From the NCBI GenBank assembly GCA_023213395.1, contig CM041465.1, positions 143,537,741-143,601,740 of the forward strand: a stretch of DNA of 64,000 nucleotides, read 5' to 3'. The DNA is from Cycas panzhihuaensis (taxonomy: Eukaryota; Cycadophyta). Positions 1 through 10,772 of the stretch are shown here, in pieces (position 1 is the stretch's first letter; each line of letters opens with the position of its first letter). The position numbers were made by a program, and so were the translations under genes. The notes beneath the pieces are model-generated. The model had not been told where the DNA came from. It saw nothing but the letters and a program-made list of their open reading frames with translations, and searched no databases.

Positions 1-930
1 AATTTGAAAGGCGGATGCTGCATTAACCCACTATAGCCTTTTTAAGCTATTCTATAACCTTTCTCCCTAAAGATTTGCTTGAGAAGAGTCTTTGAAGGCA
101 TGAGCTTTGTAATGAATATTTTCATAAAACTGAGTTGTTGATTAAGCCTTCGCAAAACACATTATTGTGACACAAACCTCTTGCATATCTTGAACTATTT
201 TGCTGCTAGAATCCCATAACATGACCAATAGGCTTCCCATCTATCTCTACAATCAAAGTAAAGCTTATGTGTTGTCTTCTTCAGGTTCTCTCTCTTGGCC
301 TAAATAAGTCCAAAGGTTCCCATGATGAACCGCTCCAAGTAAATTATTTAGTCGTTGTAAATTTGTTGTGTCATTCTATTCTGTCTGAAGACTGTATGTG
401 ATTTCCTTTGTATGAGATTCTTAAATGATCATCTGAGCTCTTTGTTGATAGCCCTGCACTCAAACCCGCATTGAAGAAGTTCCATTAGGTGACAAAGTAA
501 AAGAAGAAGGGGCTCAAGCCGCGTGACAGATCACTCCAGAGCGGCGAGGTCTAAAGGAATAGAAGTGAACCATTAACGATCATGGTTGGAATAGAAAGGA
601 TTCCCAACACTTCCATAATATCTAGTGCCAAATATGCCTGGAACGTCACCTCCATTAAAAGCTCCATTTCCAGTTACAACCAATAACAGTGGCTGGGAAG
701 CTTCAAAGTCCCTCATCTAACGGCACTGAGATACTTGGTTGTAGACATCCCTTCTTGAGACCAGCTCCCGCATATCTTCTGCTTCTTCAAGATCCCATCA
801 CACAAGATCTAGGTTTTCAACAACATCATGTTGAGAAATCTGGATACCTCAGTGCAGTGCTTGGTACACTAAGTCTTTCCAGCTCAAATATTTTGATAAG
901 AGTGTACACACGATTCACCTGGATAATGCC
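1..930. other. Non-repetitive-looking flank, no assigned gene
   Basis: This stretch keeps more CpG and GC than the AT-rich DNA to its right and shows no LTR, primer site or pol motif. A 95-codon + strand ORF (689-976) lies opposite the small minus-strand ORF at 931-1056 and downstream of it, and looks like a shadow. The minus strand here would be the 3' part of that transcription unit. It contains short lysine-rich coding-like pieces near 730-800, but I cannot join them into a convincing exon. Confidence 0.35.
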
Positions 931-1056
931 TCATGAGCATTTAATCTTCTTGTTGTACTCTCCAAATTTGGATTGAGCAAAGTCATCTTTCATAGACTTG
1001 TCATCGCTATAATCCCATTGATCAGCCCACGAGAGGCTGGAGGAATATGTCGTCAT
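931..1056 (-). CDS. Small 41-residue ORF, possibly first exon or truncated copy of a small plant gene
   Basis: The minus-strand ATG at 1056-1054 opens a 41-codon frame ending at TGA (933-931). The peptide begins MTTYSSSLSWADQWDY and continues with acidic and lysine-rich residues ending in KFGEYNKKIK. The aromatic DQWDY start followed by a charged body recalls small uncharacterised plant proteins I have seen, but I cannot name the family and give no function. A TATA-like box at 1185-1192 (minus) lies about 130 bases upstream, leaving room for a normal 5' UTR. The region keeps CpGs, unlike the transposons around it. It may be an intact micro-ORF, a first exon whose partner is lost, or a truncated pseudogene; the early stop after KIKCS favours the last two. 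Confidence 0.4.
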   Translation of the reverse strand: MTTYSSSLSWADQWDYSDDKSMKDDFAQSKFGEYNKKIKCS

Positions 1057-1184
1057 AAGACGTAATTTTATTGGAAGTCATTCAGAGCCCAAGAGCAAGA
1101 ATGTGAAACAGAAAATTATAAAAATATAAATCCAGTTGCAAGGATTCAGAGATGAATCATGATCTGTAAATCTGTTATGTCATT

Positions 1185-1192
1185 TTTATATA
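1185..1192 (-). promoter_or_regulatory. TATA box candidate for the 931-1056 ORF
   Basis: The minus strand reads TATATAAA, about 130 bases upstream of the minus-strand ATG at 1056. The DNA just upstream (1200-1430) is GC-richer than its surroundings, as expected of a plant promoter rather than decayed transposon DNA. Confidence 0.4.
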
Positions 1193-3189
1193 CCAAAATA
1201 AGGTTTTTTTGGTTATTAATGCACGTAATCCTTTTTCGTAAGTCGGCCAGTTAGACCCCAGAACCGCGCGGAGGGCCGGATGCTTCTGGAAGGCTGTTAA
1301 TTTCTCCCATCAGCTACGCCCACACCACTCTACGACGATATGGAGAAGATCAGTAGGCGGTGACATAGTAGGCACTTCAGGTGACGGCAGCTGTGCCTTG
1401 ATGGCAGCGTGCCCTAACATTTCAAAATTATTTTTTATTTTTTATTTTTTCTGTAAAGTTTTAAAAAAATCTAATTACATTCTATAAAATTTGGAATTTA
1501 GGGTTTGAAACCCTAATTCCTTCACACTTCCTAGCCCCCGCTCACATTTCCCCTCATGTGACCATAACCCATTTTTAAAAGGGACTAACAAACCTTTATA
1601 AAATTTTTTTCTTTTTTATTTATTTTTTAATTTTTTATTTCATATAGGGTTACTGGTATTTTTTTTCCGTAACTCCTCCCTAGGTCATAGGTTCCTAACG
1701 AAACTAGTTTCATTGCATCAGACATTTTTCATAGATCAATTTTGATTGGTCATATGACCAATTTGGACTTGATATTACCATATTTCAGTTGATTTAAAGT
1801 CAGACATTTATTTTTTGAGCCATTTTTAATCTTTTTATAAAATTATTTTTTTAATTGATTATATTTTATTACCGGGAAATTATTTTCTACTTGGATCTAT
1901 TTTATAGTGATCTACGTTCAACAAACATCATTACCCACCATTTATTTTATTTTCTAGAATTCATTTTGATCGTTATTTTAATCGTTGAAAGTGGCACTTT
2001 AGTGGTTTTTAACATTTTTTAAACATATTTGCATAAAGGTAATTACTATCATTTCTGCTATAACTTTTTTGTTTTGTATCAGAATTTAGTTCCATCAGAT
2101 TCGTTGGAAATTTGACTCACTCCCCTTCGATTTGACACTATTGTTTATAAGATTTGAAGTATTTTTACAGATTTTTAAAAGTGTCAGTTAAGGTACTTAA
2201 TTGCCTTTAACCTGCCATATTTACACACTTTTCATATATTATTTCTCAAAATTTTTAAATTAAAAATATATCAAGTAGCTCTCCAATATATATTTGATCT
2301 TTTTACATCATTTTATAAAGTTTTATTAACTCTTTTATAAGTTTTTGAGCTCCCTGCTCCTTTTATGCCTAAAAAAAAGGCTTATAACTTTGAATCATCA
2401 AATCTTGACTTATAAGAAACTATTTTTAAAATAGTTAGTTCCATTGGATACATATTTTATTAATCTTCATACTAGCAAAGTTTTATTTTATTCTGATATC
2501 GTTTAGTATACTTTTGAAGTTGCCCAACTTGAGGTTATCCTTTAAACCTTTCTTTTAAGAAGTACAATATTTTTTGTTCAAATATTTCTTCATATTCTTT
2601 ATATTTCAAAGTGAAAATATACATATACATTTCAGTTTCAGCATTATATATTATTATCAAGGCTAAGGATTTATTGCATTAAGAGTTTACATTTATTCAT
2701 TTAAAGAATCAAAAGGTTAATGATTATTATTTTTATCATCAAAGTTATATTTCTTATTTGTATTGCTAAAAGGATCCTTATTGCATTCAAATTTGCTCTT
2801 ATATTCACTTTATTTCAAAGATTATTTGAAAGACACACTTATTGAAAAGCTATTTTTATCATTATTGAAAGGATCATTTCCTTATTATGCTTAGTTCATA
2901 TACTTTCCAAAGGTATACATATATTGAAAGGCCTTTTTTGTTTTATTCTTATTTAAAAAGATCATTCACTTTGCATTCGCTTTCTAAGGTATTGTTTCAT
3001 TTTCAAAGGGAATTATATTTCTTTTGAAGAGGATATTTGACATCATATTAGATATTATTAATTTATTGAGCATTTTTTGACTTAGTAAAAGTATACCTTT
3101 TATGTACTAAAGTTTTTCTTGATAAAATAGCACAGTTTCCTATATTCAATGGGCATATTTTTTCACAATGATATAGAAGTATCCAAGAT
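1193..3189. other. Intergenic, AT-rich from 1430
   Basis: Bases 1200-1430 are GC-rich with CpGs and could be promoter DNA of the minus-strand ORF. From 1430 the sequence becomes strongly AT-rich with T-runs and stops in all frames. I see no gene, LTR end or RNA gene. Confidence 0.4.
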
Positions 3190-3852
3190 TATTTTATTGC
3201 ACATGATCTTCTGAAATATTTGCAATATGAATGTGATCTTAGCATTAAAGAAAATTTTAGAAATGATAATGAAGTCTTAGGATTATTATTTTGTACTATA
3301 AATGATGAGTTTTTTTCTAAAGTTTCTGAATTAACTACTTCTAAATCTATATAGAATGTATTACTTTCTACTTATAGGGGAGATACCCTCAATGTATTTC
3401 ATGTTATTTTCTATAAGCATGTGAGATAGGCGACAGAACAGGTGAATCATAATGACAACACCCATGAAGATTTAGATCAAATGCAGGACCAACTTGTTAT
3501 ACAAGTACCTGATCCTCCATTTGAGGGGGCGAATGAATCTTATGATATGATAGAAAAGAAACCTAATGATATGGCAATCAAAGTTAAATTTCTAAAAGTT
3601 AAAGTCAAAGTTGTAGCTATTCTTTTTTGTATAAATCAAGCATCATTTACTTACAATTTTTTTACATCATTCCATGGTAAAGAGACATATGTGGCTATAA
3701 GGATGAGAAGAGTTGATAAAGATCAGAATTTTAAAGTTTTTTATAAATACAAATTTCATAAGTTCAAGGAGAAAATACAAGTGTTCATGATGACCATTAA
3801 GAGGAAGAATGTTAGAGTTAATTGTCATCACTCGACTCCACCTTCCAACTAG
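3190..3852 (+). pseudogene. Copia-type gag remnant
   Basis: The + frame around 3190-3440 encodes a short stretch with the pattern of the copia gag (UBN2-like) core: a leucine-rich helix, then LLFCTINDEFFSKV, then a TTSKSI-stop-NVLLSTYRG segment matching the usual 'tAkeiWd.L...y' block. The stop replaces the expected tryptophan. An open frame follows (3442-3852, 136 codons), rich in lysine and acidic residues, with no zinc knuckle or protease motif. No pol domain follows; the next recognisable item is a putative LTR end at 4200. It may be part of a gag-only non-autonomous element like element III. Assignment rests on pattern recognition only. Confidence 0.4.
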
Positions 3853-3899
3853 TGGAGCACAACTCATCATCTTCAATTTACACATGTGAGTGCTCAACA

Positions 3900-4200
3900 T
3901 GTGTAGGTAAGTTAAGGTAAGTTAATATTAATTTGAGTTAAGTTTGTATTATTTTATTATAATTTAAATTTTAGGGGTTAAGGAGTTTTCCTCCTCCCCC
4001 AAAATTATAAATATTGAAGGGTGTACAACCCTAGTGTCTTTAGACACCATCCTTATTGGGAAATTTATAACTCTCTTCACTACAATATGGATTGAATACA
4101 AAGTACTTTTATGTTGAAGCTATGATACTATGATATAATATTGATCTATGTGATTTTTGTATATGTTCTTCCTTGTTCTCCTTGTATATTATTTCCTTCA
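3900..4200 (+). repeat. Putative LTR ending in CA before primer-site repeats
   Basis: An AT-rich segment ends in TTCA at 4200, directly followed by TTTGGTATCAAAGC, which resembles the initiator-Met tRNA primer-binding site (TGGTATCAGAGC). That arrangement is typical of the 3' edge of a 5' LTR. The left boundary near 3900 (TGTAGG) is a guess and no partner LTR was found in the window. Confidence 0.35.
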
Positions 4201-4366
4201 TTTGGTATCAAAGCTTAGTCCTGCAACATTATTTTCCTATATTTGGTATCAGAGCTACTTGGGGCTACATTATTTTTTCAACATTTGGTATCAGAGCTTA
4301 GTCCTGCAATATTATTTTTCTACATTTGGTATCAGAGCTACTTGGGGCTACATTATTTTTTCAACA
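4201..4366 (+). repeat. Four tandem primer-binding-site-like units (two 83-bp dimers)
   Basis: TTTGGTATCAGAGC-like starts occur at 4201, 4242, 4284 and 4325, spaced 41, 42 and 41 bases. Units alternate between type A (continuing CTTAGTCCTGCAA) and type B (continuing CTACTTGGGGCTACA), so the array is two copies of an A+B dimer. Each unit begins with a near-exact initiator-Met tRNA primer-site sequence. The array stops where the left LTR of element II starts (4369). Confidence 0.8.
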
Positions 4367-4368
4367 TA

Positions 4369-4957
4369 TGTTTCATCTCTTTTGGGTGTCCAAAGGAAGG
4401 TAAACCCTTCTTTTTGCCTTTGGTTGTACTTCCATATCCCTTTGGTATTCTTTGGGTATAGCTAGGTGGATTGTGGGACTCTCTTGAGTTGGAGAAGAGG
4501 AGTTCATAGCTGGAGTTCCAACTCCTATAGCCATATCCTCTAGGGCGGGCCCCTACCTCTCTTAGTTTCCTATTCTGTATTCATCCTACAAACTAAGAAA
4601 CACCCCTTGAGTGAAGGTCTCTACTAATTATAGCATTTGCATCCCTTACAATGCTTGAAATCAGCCCTCACACACATTATTTAACATTAAATCTCCTTCC
4701 ATACTTTATTTTTTATGAGATCTATACTTTCCTTGCATATTTTGTAAAAGTTGCAGCATTATAACTTTTGCAACATTTACGCTTTTTATAGCTTTTTTAA
4801 CTTCTTATACTTCCTATAAGTTGTTACTATTTTTGTTTACTTGGAGCTTTCAATCCTCTCTTAACCTATTTTAGAGTACCTAAGCATGTAGGAGGTAGCT
4901 TAGTTGAAGGAGTTTGCCATTTCAAGGCTCTCCTTTTCCTTACCTTCAAAACCTCCC
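4369..4957 (+). repeat. Element II left (5') LTR, first part
   Basis: Begins TGTTTCATCTCTTTTGGGTG, the same start as the right LTR at 35836, and aligns along its length with 35836-36430. It is cut at 4957 by element I, whose target duplication CTCCC is 4953-4957. The LTR resumes at 21353. Confidence 0.85.
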
Positions 4958-7483
4958 TGAAACGCTTGCCACAAGGTGGTGTCCCTACATCTAGCAAAAG
5001 GGGGTGAAAGGTGCAAAGTCGAATTAAACTAGATAGTAAGGACTTCTCCTCACAGGGCATCCATGCATCGGAGTATGGATTTAGGACTGCAGAGGTGCCT
5101 GGTTGCTTCTAGGTAGCCGTGCAAGGTAAGGCCTTCCTACCCCTCGGATGGCCGGAAAGAGGAGAAAGCGCCTGGCGCGTTGCATCTTTTCAAGGAAATG
5201 AGAAGGCAATGAAATGGAAAGGCAAGTAAAATATGTCTAGGCGTAGGCAAAAAGAGGGTACAACATGGGTAGCTCTGACACAATGTAAACAATCTAACTA
5301 TACTAAGCTAACCGATGCAGGAAATAATGTAAAACAAACACACATTCCTTTTTCTCTTTTTAATTCTTTACACATTCCTAACTAGACAAGTATGAGCATA
5401 AATGACAATGGTGTAAAAGAAATATGTAGGGAATAAGAAGAGTACCTAGATCCGACAAAGATCCGAGTGGAGTCTTTGCCGTCCCTTTAGTTCCCACTCT
5501 TTTCTGCTCTGCTCTTTGCGCATGCAATGCCAGTCGGCGATAGTTGCCGTAAGCAACCAAAGAGGGGCTAACTTACCTCCCCTTAAATATGCAAAGAATA
5601 GAAAGCGGAAAAGAAGCAAAAAACGTGAAATAACAAGAAATGCATTAAACGTAGAACTAACCTGCAATGGGTTTCATTCCACGCGCAACTCTACTAACGC
5701 AAGATCCTGTAAGCAAGTCAGGCGAGTACCTCCCTCTCGGAAGAGGGGCCACAAAATAGACTGAAAATAGATGCTAGACTCAAACAAAGCTACATAAAAC
5801 TAAGCTAAGCATCAATATGAAATAATGTGAAGTAACAATATATAATAGTATCTCCCGCCAACATACACCATAAACAACACCCAAAAGAGGAAAAGAGTGT
5901 AGCCTTGGAATGGCTAACTCGCCTACAAAGAATCTCCATGGAACTCAGAAAGGAGAAACAGGCTCACAACAAGGTCATGGAACAACGAATAGTAAGAAAG
6001 AAGGGAGCAATGGAAAAGTTTGGGGCTTAGGCAGGGCCCAACACTGATAGATGGAATTTCTAGAACTGGTGTGGCAACAGGTTGCCAATGTTGGTTTTAA
6101 CTCTCAAACTGGATTCCCCAAATTCCCTTAACCCAATTCCTAAGACGGCGCTAAAGACAAAGGGAAAGAGGATAAGGCACGGAACCCTTAGGGAGAAGGG
6201 CAGCAAGTGGGACAGAACCCCACCTACCTCCCTCAAATCCTCTTTATGTTGCCCCTTTGCAATAGCCGACTAAGAATGGGTTGAATGGGATGATTGAAGG
6301 AAACAATAATGTCTCAAAAAAATAAGGAAGTGATGCTAATTAAGTGCAACAACATGAAGGTACACAAAATAGAAGTTTATTCACCAAAACATAAAAAAAT
6401 AAGAACAACACAAATTGTAAGTAAGAGTAGAGAGTACCTTGTTGGGGAGAAACCAAACATAAGTTTGATGTTAGGAAACAACAGAAATAACCAGCGTATG
6501 GTGAATAATAGTGGCAGGTTTTTGCAAAGAGTGAAGTGTGAAAATATCTTTGTAAGCTTGGGGCCTTGGTAGTTGGCCTTTTTAGGGAGCTTTTGGTAGA
6601 AATCTTCCTTGAAATCTTGGTCACTTGCCAGAAGATGTAAAACCTACTGTTGGGAGCTGTAGGGGCAGCAATGGTCCCTGAAAATCTAGCTTGCAGCAGT
6701 GTCTTCTCCTTTGTGACAGGTTTCTGTGAATCTAGTGTATGTCTTTCTATGTAAAATTTGAGTAAAAAGTTAGAAAAATGGACAAAAGATCTCAAAATAA
6801 GGAGGAAAATTCCCCTTTATCCCTTGTTCACTGTTGGTGAACGTTAGGGATGTTAGGGCAACGCGAATCGATAGGCAACACGTGGCAGTTCCACGAAAAA
6901 AGTGGAATTATCACGTGGTTTTCTTTTTTGAAATTCAAATAGTCGTACCGCGGCAAAGACCACGGTACCGCTGAGTTTGCAGTGGTACCAGACTGGCAAC
7001 AAAAAAAGAATAAAAACAACAGACATAAAGGTTTTGGAGCTGTTATTAAGGGTAAATTAAGCCTAAAATAGTAGGGGGAAACATCCAGATGATGGGCAAG
7101 TAGCTAGAATAGTAAAATGGGTCTCAACCAAGGGATTAACCGGGCTTGGAGGAGACTGCAACCTGAGTAAAATGTCGTAACATGGGTAAACATGATTGAC
7201 TAAAACATCCCGAGAGGTTGTGGAGACGACATGGGTGGTTGTGCGCCATATGGGGTGTAGCATTCACTGAGGAATGCCCCCATTATGAGTCGTCATAGGC
7301 TGATAGTGTGCTGTAAGCACATGCAATATGATCGGGCAGAGAAGCAATGCATGTAGGCAGGTATATGTCAAGTAGTCTATGCTAAATAATCTCAATCAAG
7401 CATGAGCAGGGAGAAGTGAGAATGTATAACTGAACATACCCAGGTTGATGTGTCTCAAGTCCATTCCTAGTAGCTAGGAAACA
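4958..7483 (-). repeat. Element I 3' LTR (2,526 bp)
   Basis: Aligns end to end with 18812-21347; in the stretches compared by eye there is a difference roughly every ten bases. On + it starts TGAAACGCTT and ends GGAAACA, so on the element strand it begins TGTTTCC. Several short ORFs inside it recur in the partner LTR only because the LTRs are copies. No clear polypurine tract was seen next to it. Confidence 0.9.
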
Positions 7484-7789
7484 CGCCTTTATGGCGTGAG
7501 CCTCACTGCTTGGAAGCGTGACATGATGGCAAATGCTGACAACCAAAGACGCCAGTAGCACATGCATATATATATAAAAGCAATAATGAACAGCATATGG
7601 ACTAAGGTTGTCAGTGAGTATCATGGCAGAACACGTGGATAAGGGAGACAAAGATAAGGACAACGTAGGGGCTACCTACGCGTCATCTAAACATCGACCT
7701 ACAAGTGAATAGAGTAGATGAAGGGGATGCCCCCTATTGCCGAAGTGCAACGGGTGATAAGAGGGCATCTAGCAAACTGAACAAGCACA
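7484..7789 (-). other. Element I 3' untranslated segment
   Basis: Between the second RNase H and the 3' LTR. There is no coding signal I trust and no convincing purine tract at the LTR edge. A short TA run lies near 7567. Confidence 0.4.
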
Positions 7790-8261
7790 TCAAGCTAAAG
7801 GCGATTAAAGACTCAAGCACGGGCTAGCTAGGCGAGTCTCAATGGCGATCGCTAAGAAGAGGGAGGCGACGCTCAAGGATGATGTAGACGAGGTCGTTTG
7901 CCTCAGCATTGAGGTCCCTAGGGATGTGTTGGATATCAACTCATGATAAACGAGCCAAGAGAGACCTGGTGGTAGAAGCGAGGGTTCTCAGGTGAGGGCA
8001 TCGCACCTGGTAAACCTGGGTGAGATGGGACACCACAACCTGAGAATCGCAAAGCAACACAATAGATCCGCGATGGAAACAGAGAGCATCGGTAAGGGCT
8101 TAAATAACAGCCGTGTACTCAGCTTCGTTATTGGTTGCCTCAGGAAGGAAGACTCTAGAATGTAGGTAGTCATGTCCGGAGGGGCTGTGAAGAATCTATG
8201 CAGTGGTGAAAGGTCCAGGGTTTCTGCGGCTTCCACCATCAGTAAAAATGTAAAGAGACAT
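7790..8261 (-). pseudogene. Element I second (archaeal-type) RNase H domain
   Basis: On the minus strand a frame opening MSLYIFTDGGSRRNPGP is followed by EATNNEAEYTAVI, then LLCDSQVVVSHL, then HIPRDLNAEAND. This is the RNase H signature: Asp of FTDGGS, Glu of NNEAEY, Asp of CDSQ and the C-terminal N-x-E-A-N block. In known plant Tat elements this archaeal-like RNase H usually lies between the first RNase H and integrase. Here it is about 3.7 kb downstream of the integrase, beyond the antisense PMD gene. Stops interrupt it (for example after PFTTA, and before ALTDAL), each explicable by one transition. The ATG at 8261-8259 could allow a separate ORF or a subgenomic or spliced product; I cannot tell which. 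Element II has the same domain in the same place. Confidence 0.8.
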
Positions 8262-8780
8262 GTATGAACACTAAATTCTAGCAGCAAGTAGATAGTGATG
8301 AAACGAAAAGAAAAACTCAAATGGCAAGCAAAAAGGGGCCGCAAAGGGTAGAAGGACCTAGCAATGAGGTTACCCAAGGATGAGAGTAAGCAAACCAACC
8401 ACCGTTTGAGAGTGGGCAGAAAAAGGGTGCCCTAGAGCACCAAAGGTTGCTTTGGGAAGCAAAACATTCCCTCGGACGAGGGAGCATTTCCTTTAGGGAC
8501 CCTAGGGGTGAAAAAGGGCTACAGAAACAAGTCCAGGGCGGCGAAATGAGCCAAACAAGTATGAACTTGAGCATGCATGGGAGTGGCACGTAAAATGAGG
8601 CAGAAGGGCCCTAGAAAAAGGTGTAATAATGGGGCGCCATAAATGCCTTTACAAGAGAAGGCAAAAGGGGTGTCAATAGAGCATAATAAGAGATAGGGCC
8701 AGAAGGCAAAGGCGATCAGGGAAACAGGATGGTCCCAACGGCTGTCATGAGGTCAGGAATGGAGGAAGTGTCTGTCAGGG
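8262..8780. other. Spacer between second RNase H and PMD promoter in element I
   Basis: No ORF with recognisable motifs on either strand. On + it is the upstream region of the antisense-gene TATA box, so it may hold that promoter's control sequences. The ORFs read here in other frames look like shadows. Confidence 0.4.
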
Positions 8781-8788
8781 CCCCCGCC

Positions 8789-8795
8789 TATATAA
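8789..8795 (+). promoter_or_regulatory. TATA box of the antisense PMD gene, element I
   Basis: TATATAA, preceded by a C/G-rich stretch and followed 161 bases later by the predicted start codon at 8956. Element II has TATAAAA at the matching place (33238-33232 on its minus strand), so the box is conserved between the two elements although the sequence around it has diverged. Confidence 0.7.
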
Positions 8796-8796
8796 G

Positions 8797-8825
8797 GAAA
8801 ATGAATGAAAACTGGATTCATTTTC
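8797..8825. promoter_or_regulatory. Palindrome just downstream of the TATA box, element I
   Basis: GAAAATGAAT (8797-8806) and ATTCATTTTC (8816-8825) form a perfect 10-bp inverted repeat with a 9-base loop, right where transcription of the PMD gene would begin. Element II has a related palindrome with 11-bp arms at 33198-33220 in the same position relative to its TATA box. Confidence 0.65.
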
Positions 8826-8979
8826 ACAGCCTCTCGTGCAAAACCAGAGCCATTTCCTTACGATGCGGAGTGCTGCCCAACTTCAGAGGCACGCGAGAGA
8901 CGATCCGACCATCAGATTGGAGTATGGCGAGAGTCATCAGGACCAGCGAGGCAAGATGGCGACGGTTAGGCTAGATCTA

Positions 8980-9461
8980 GTGAGTGGATCTCGCAAAACC
9001 CTCCCCATTTTAAAGTTTAAAAATTACTGCTTTTTATAACTTTTAATGCATTTTTTATGCCCCTTATGGGTAATTGGATACCTCTTAGAGTCTGAATTAG
9101 ACCTAGAAAGAGGTGGGGACCTAAGCATTAGGGAGCCCTGGTCCTGGTGGGCCCCACAGCGGTCCACCACAAGAAATTTTAGGATTCTCTGGGTAGAAAC
9201 CTCCCTTTTTAGGGGGGTCGCCATTCATATTGTGGCCAAGATCACGGTACCATGATCTTGGCTGCGGGATCACGATCACCGTGAGACCCACTCTAAACTT
9301 AGTAGTGCCACTAAGTTTAGCGTAATACGTAGGTAGAAAACCAAAAAAAATAAAAGAGGGGCCAACTGGCCCCCAAATTTCAGGCTAGAAAAGTAGAGAG
9401 ATAGCCAAGAGTATAGATGACTGCTAGGAGGCTAACCTTGACTGATTTTTGGTGATTGTAG
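8980..9461 (+). other. Intron 1 of the element I PMD gene
   Basis: Donor GTGAGT at 8980, acceptor TTGTAG ending 9461, with a TTGACTGA branch-like motif and a T-run just before it. Joining 8979 to 9462 keeps the reading frame in phase 0. The element II counterpart (33044-32590) has the same donor, the same TTGACTG...TTTTT...TGTAG acceptor and the same phase. Confidence 0.8.
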
Positions 9462-10660
9462 GCAGTTATCATAGTGGATAATCGCGAAAACATCGGCATG
9501 GTGATGCTGAGCTATATAGAGACGATGTCCCAGGAGGACAAGGTGACCTTGCGGAGGTGTGGCCTATACAAGGCCCTGAAGACACCTCAGTTTGCATCAG
9601 ACCAGAGACTTTTGGTGGACATTGTATCATACTGGGATCGACGGAGGCACATATTCCACTTGCCTCAGGTAGGTGATGTGACGATCACACCAGGAGATAT
9701 CCGGCAGATTCTGGGGGTACCGACGACTGGGAGGCCGGTGAGACTAGGAGCACTGCCTAGCACTGAGGTAGCTCACAGAGAGGCAGCCCTATTCTTCATA
9801 GGGGCTGACAGGTGGGAGCAGAGGGGAGTTCCCCTCCAGACTATGCTCATATCACAGATTCCTCGGGTGAGGAAATTGATCATACTATGCGTTCTGTTCT
9901 AGATTTCCCAGAAACAGAACTACAGGGAGATACTTAGAGCCTCGATAGATGTAGTGCGCCACTGCGAGGTAGGTGAGAGGATGGATTAGGCCACCCTGGT
10001 CGCGGTGAACCTCGTCGTGTAGCTAGATACCATCTGGATGATAGGCAGAGGGGGTCTATCATACAAGTATTCTTATCGGTCTTGGTTTTTCGACCATTTT
10101 GCGGTAGTGGCACCAGCGGGGGGACCATACCCCATAGTAGAGTGGGCCCCGATGGTCCACAAGTGGCAGACATGACTTAGAGGGATAGAGGACCAGGCCC
10201 ACATCCGGCGGTCGGTAAAGGCAACATCACTGGACCTCCTCATCCTGACAGACTACGTATCAGATCCATATAAGATTGTGAGGTGGGAGAGGGACGACGA
10301 GGCGGGTAGAGCAGGAGTGCCCATAGATGATGATGATAATGATGCTGATGATGGGGGATACGGGGCTAGCCCACCATGACCTGCCAGAGGGGTAGGTCTA
10401 TCAGGATTGATAGGAGGAGAAGCGGGGCCATCCGGGGCTGCCGGAGAAGAGACAGGCCCATCGGGGGCAGCTCAGGAGAGCAGGGGGCCGGAGACTAGGG
10501 CCTGCAGGCTACAGATTGTGTGGAGATCCAGAGAGGCAAGAGTCAAGCTGGTCCCTGCGAGGAGAGAGGCCGAGGAGGTGCAGGGATGAGGTACCCGCAG
10601 CTGGTGGAGAGCCAAGAGGAGAGGATATCGCCCAAGCAGAGGAGCTGGCAGGCATGGCAG

Positions 10661-10772
10661 GTGAGACCTAACCATTTCCTTAGTTGTTTGATATCTAGGT
10701 AGATGCTTGATTTTATTTTTATCATGGTATGCAGTGGGATATTCACTGAAACATGGCATATTACATTGGCAG
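10661..10772 (+). other. Intron 2 of the element I PMD gene
   Basis: A 112-base GT-AG intron: donor CAG|GTGAGA at 10661, T-rich interior, acceptor TTGGCAG at 10772. Splicing joins EELAGMA to GTTEIRWLVEAM through a glycine codon split in phase 1. Element II has a matching 129-base intron at 31378-31250. Confidence 0.75.

Noticed and set aside
4201-4366. CRISPR-like regular repeats
   Set aside because: Units are directly contiguous with no variable spacers, in a plant context, and begin with a retroelement primer-site motif.
4157-4465. Two overlapping + strand ORFs with repeated peptides
   Set aside because: They are translations of the tandem primer-site array and its flank; the repeat period is not a multiple of three throughout and there is no protein signal.
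6294-6572. ORF in the left LTR of element I with a near-identical partner at 20181-20423
   Set aside because: Conservation is due to LTR duplication, not selection; no start context or motif supports a gene.
9867-9902. A possible 36-base GT-AG intron in the PMD gene
   Set aside because: It is too short, and the frame reads straight through with a single TAG where element II has TGG, so it is a mutated Trp codon.
9474-9902. PMD start at 9474
   Set aside because: That codon is GTG. The conserved upstream ATG (8956) with an in-phase intron explains the N-terminus better in both elements.
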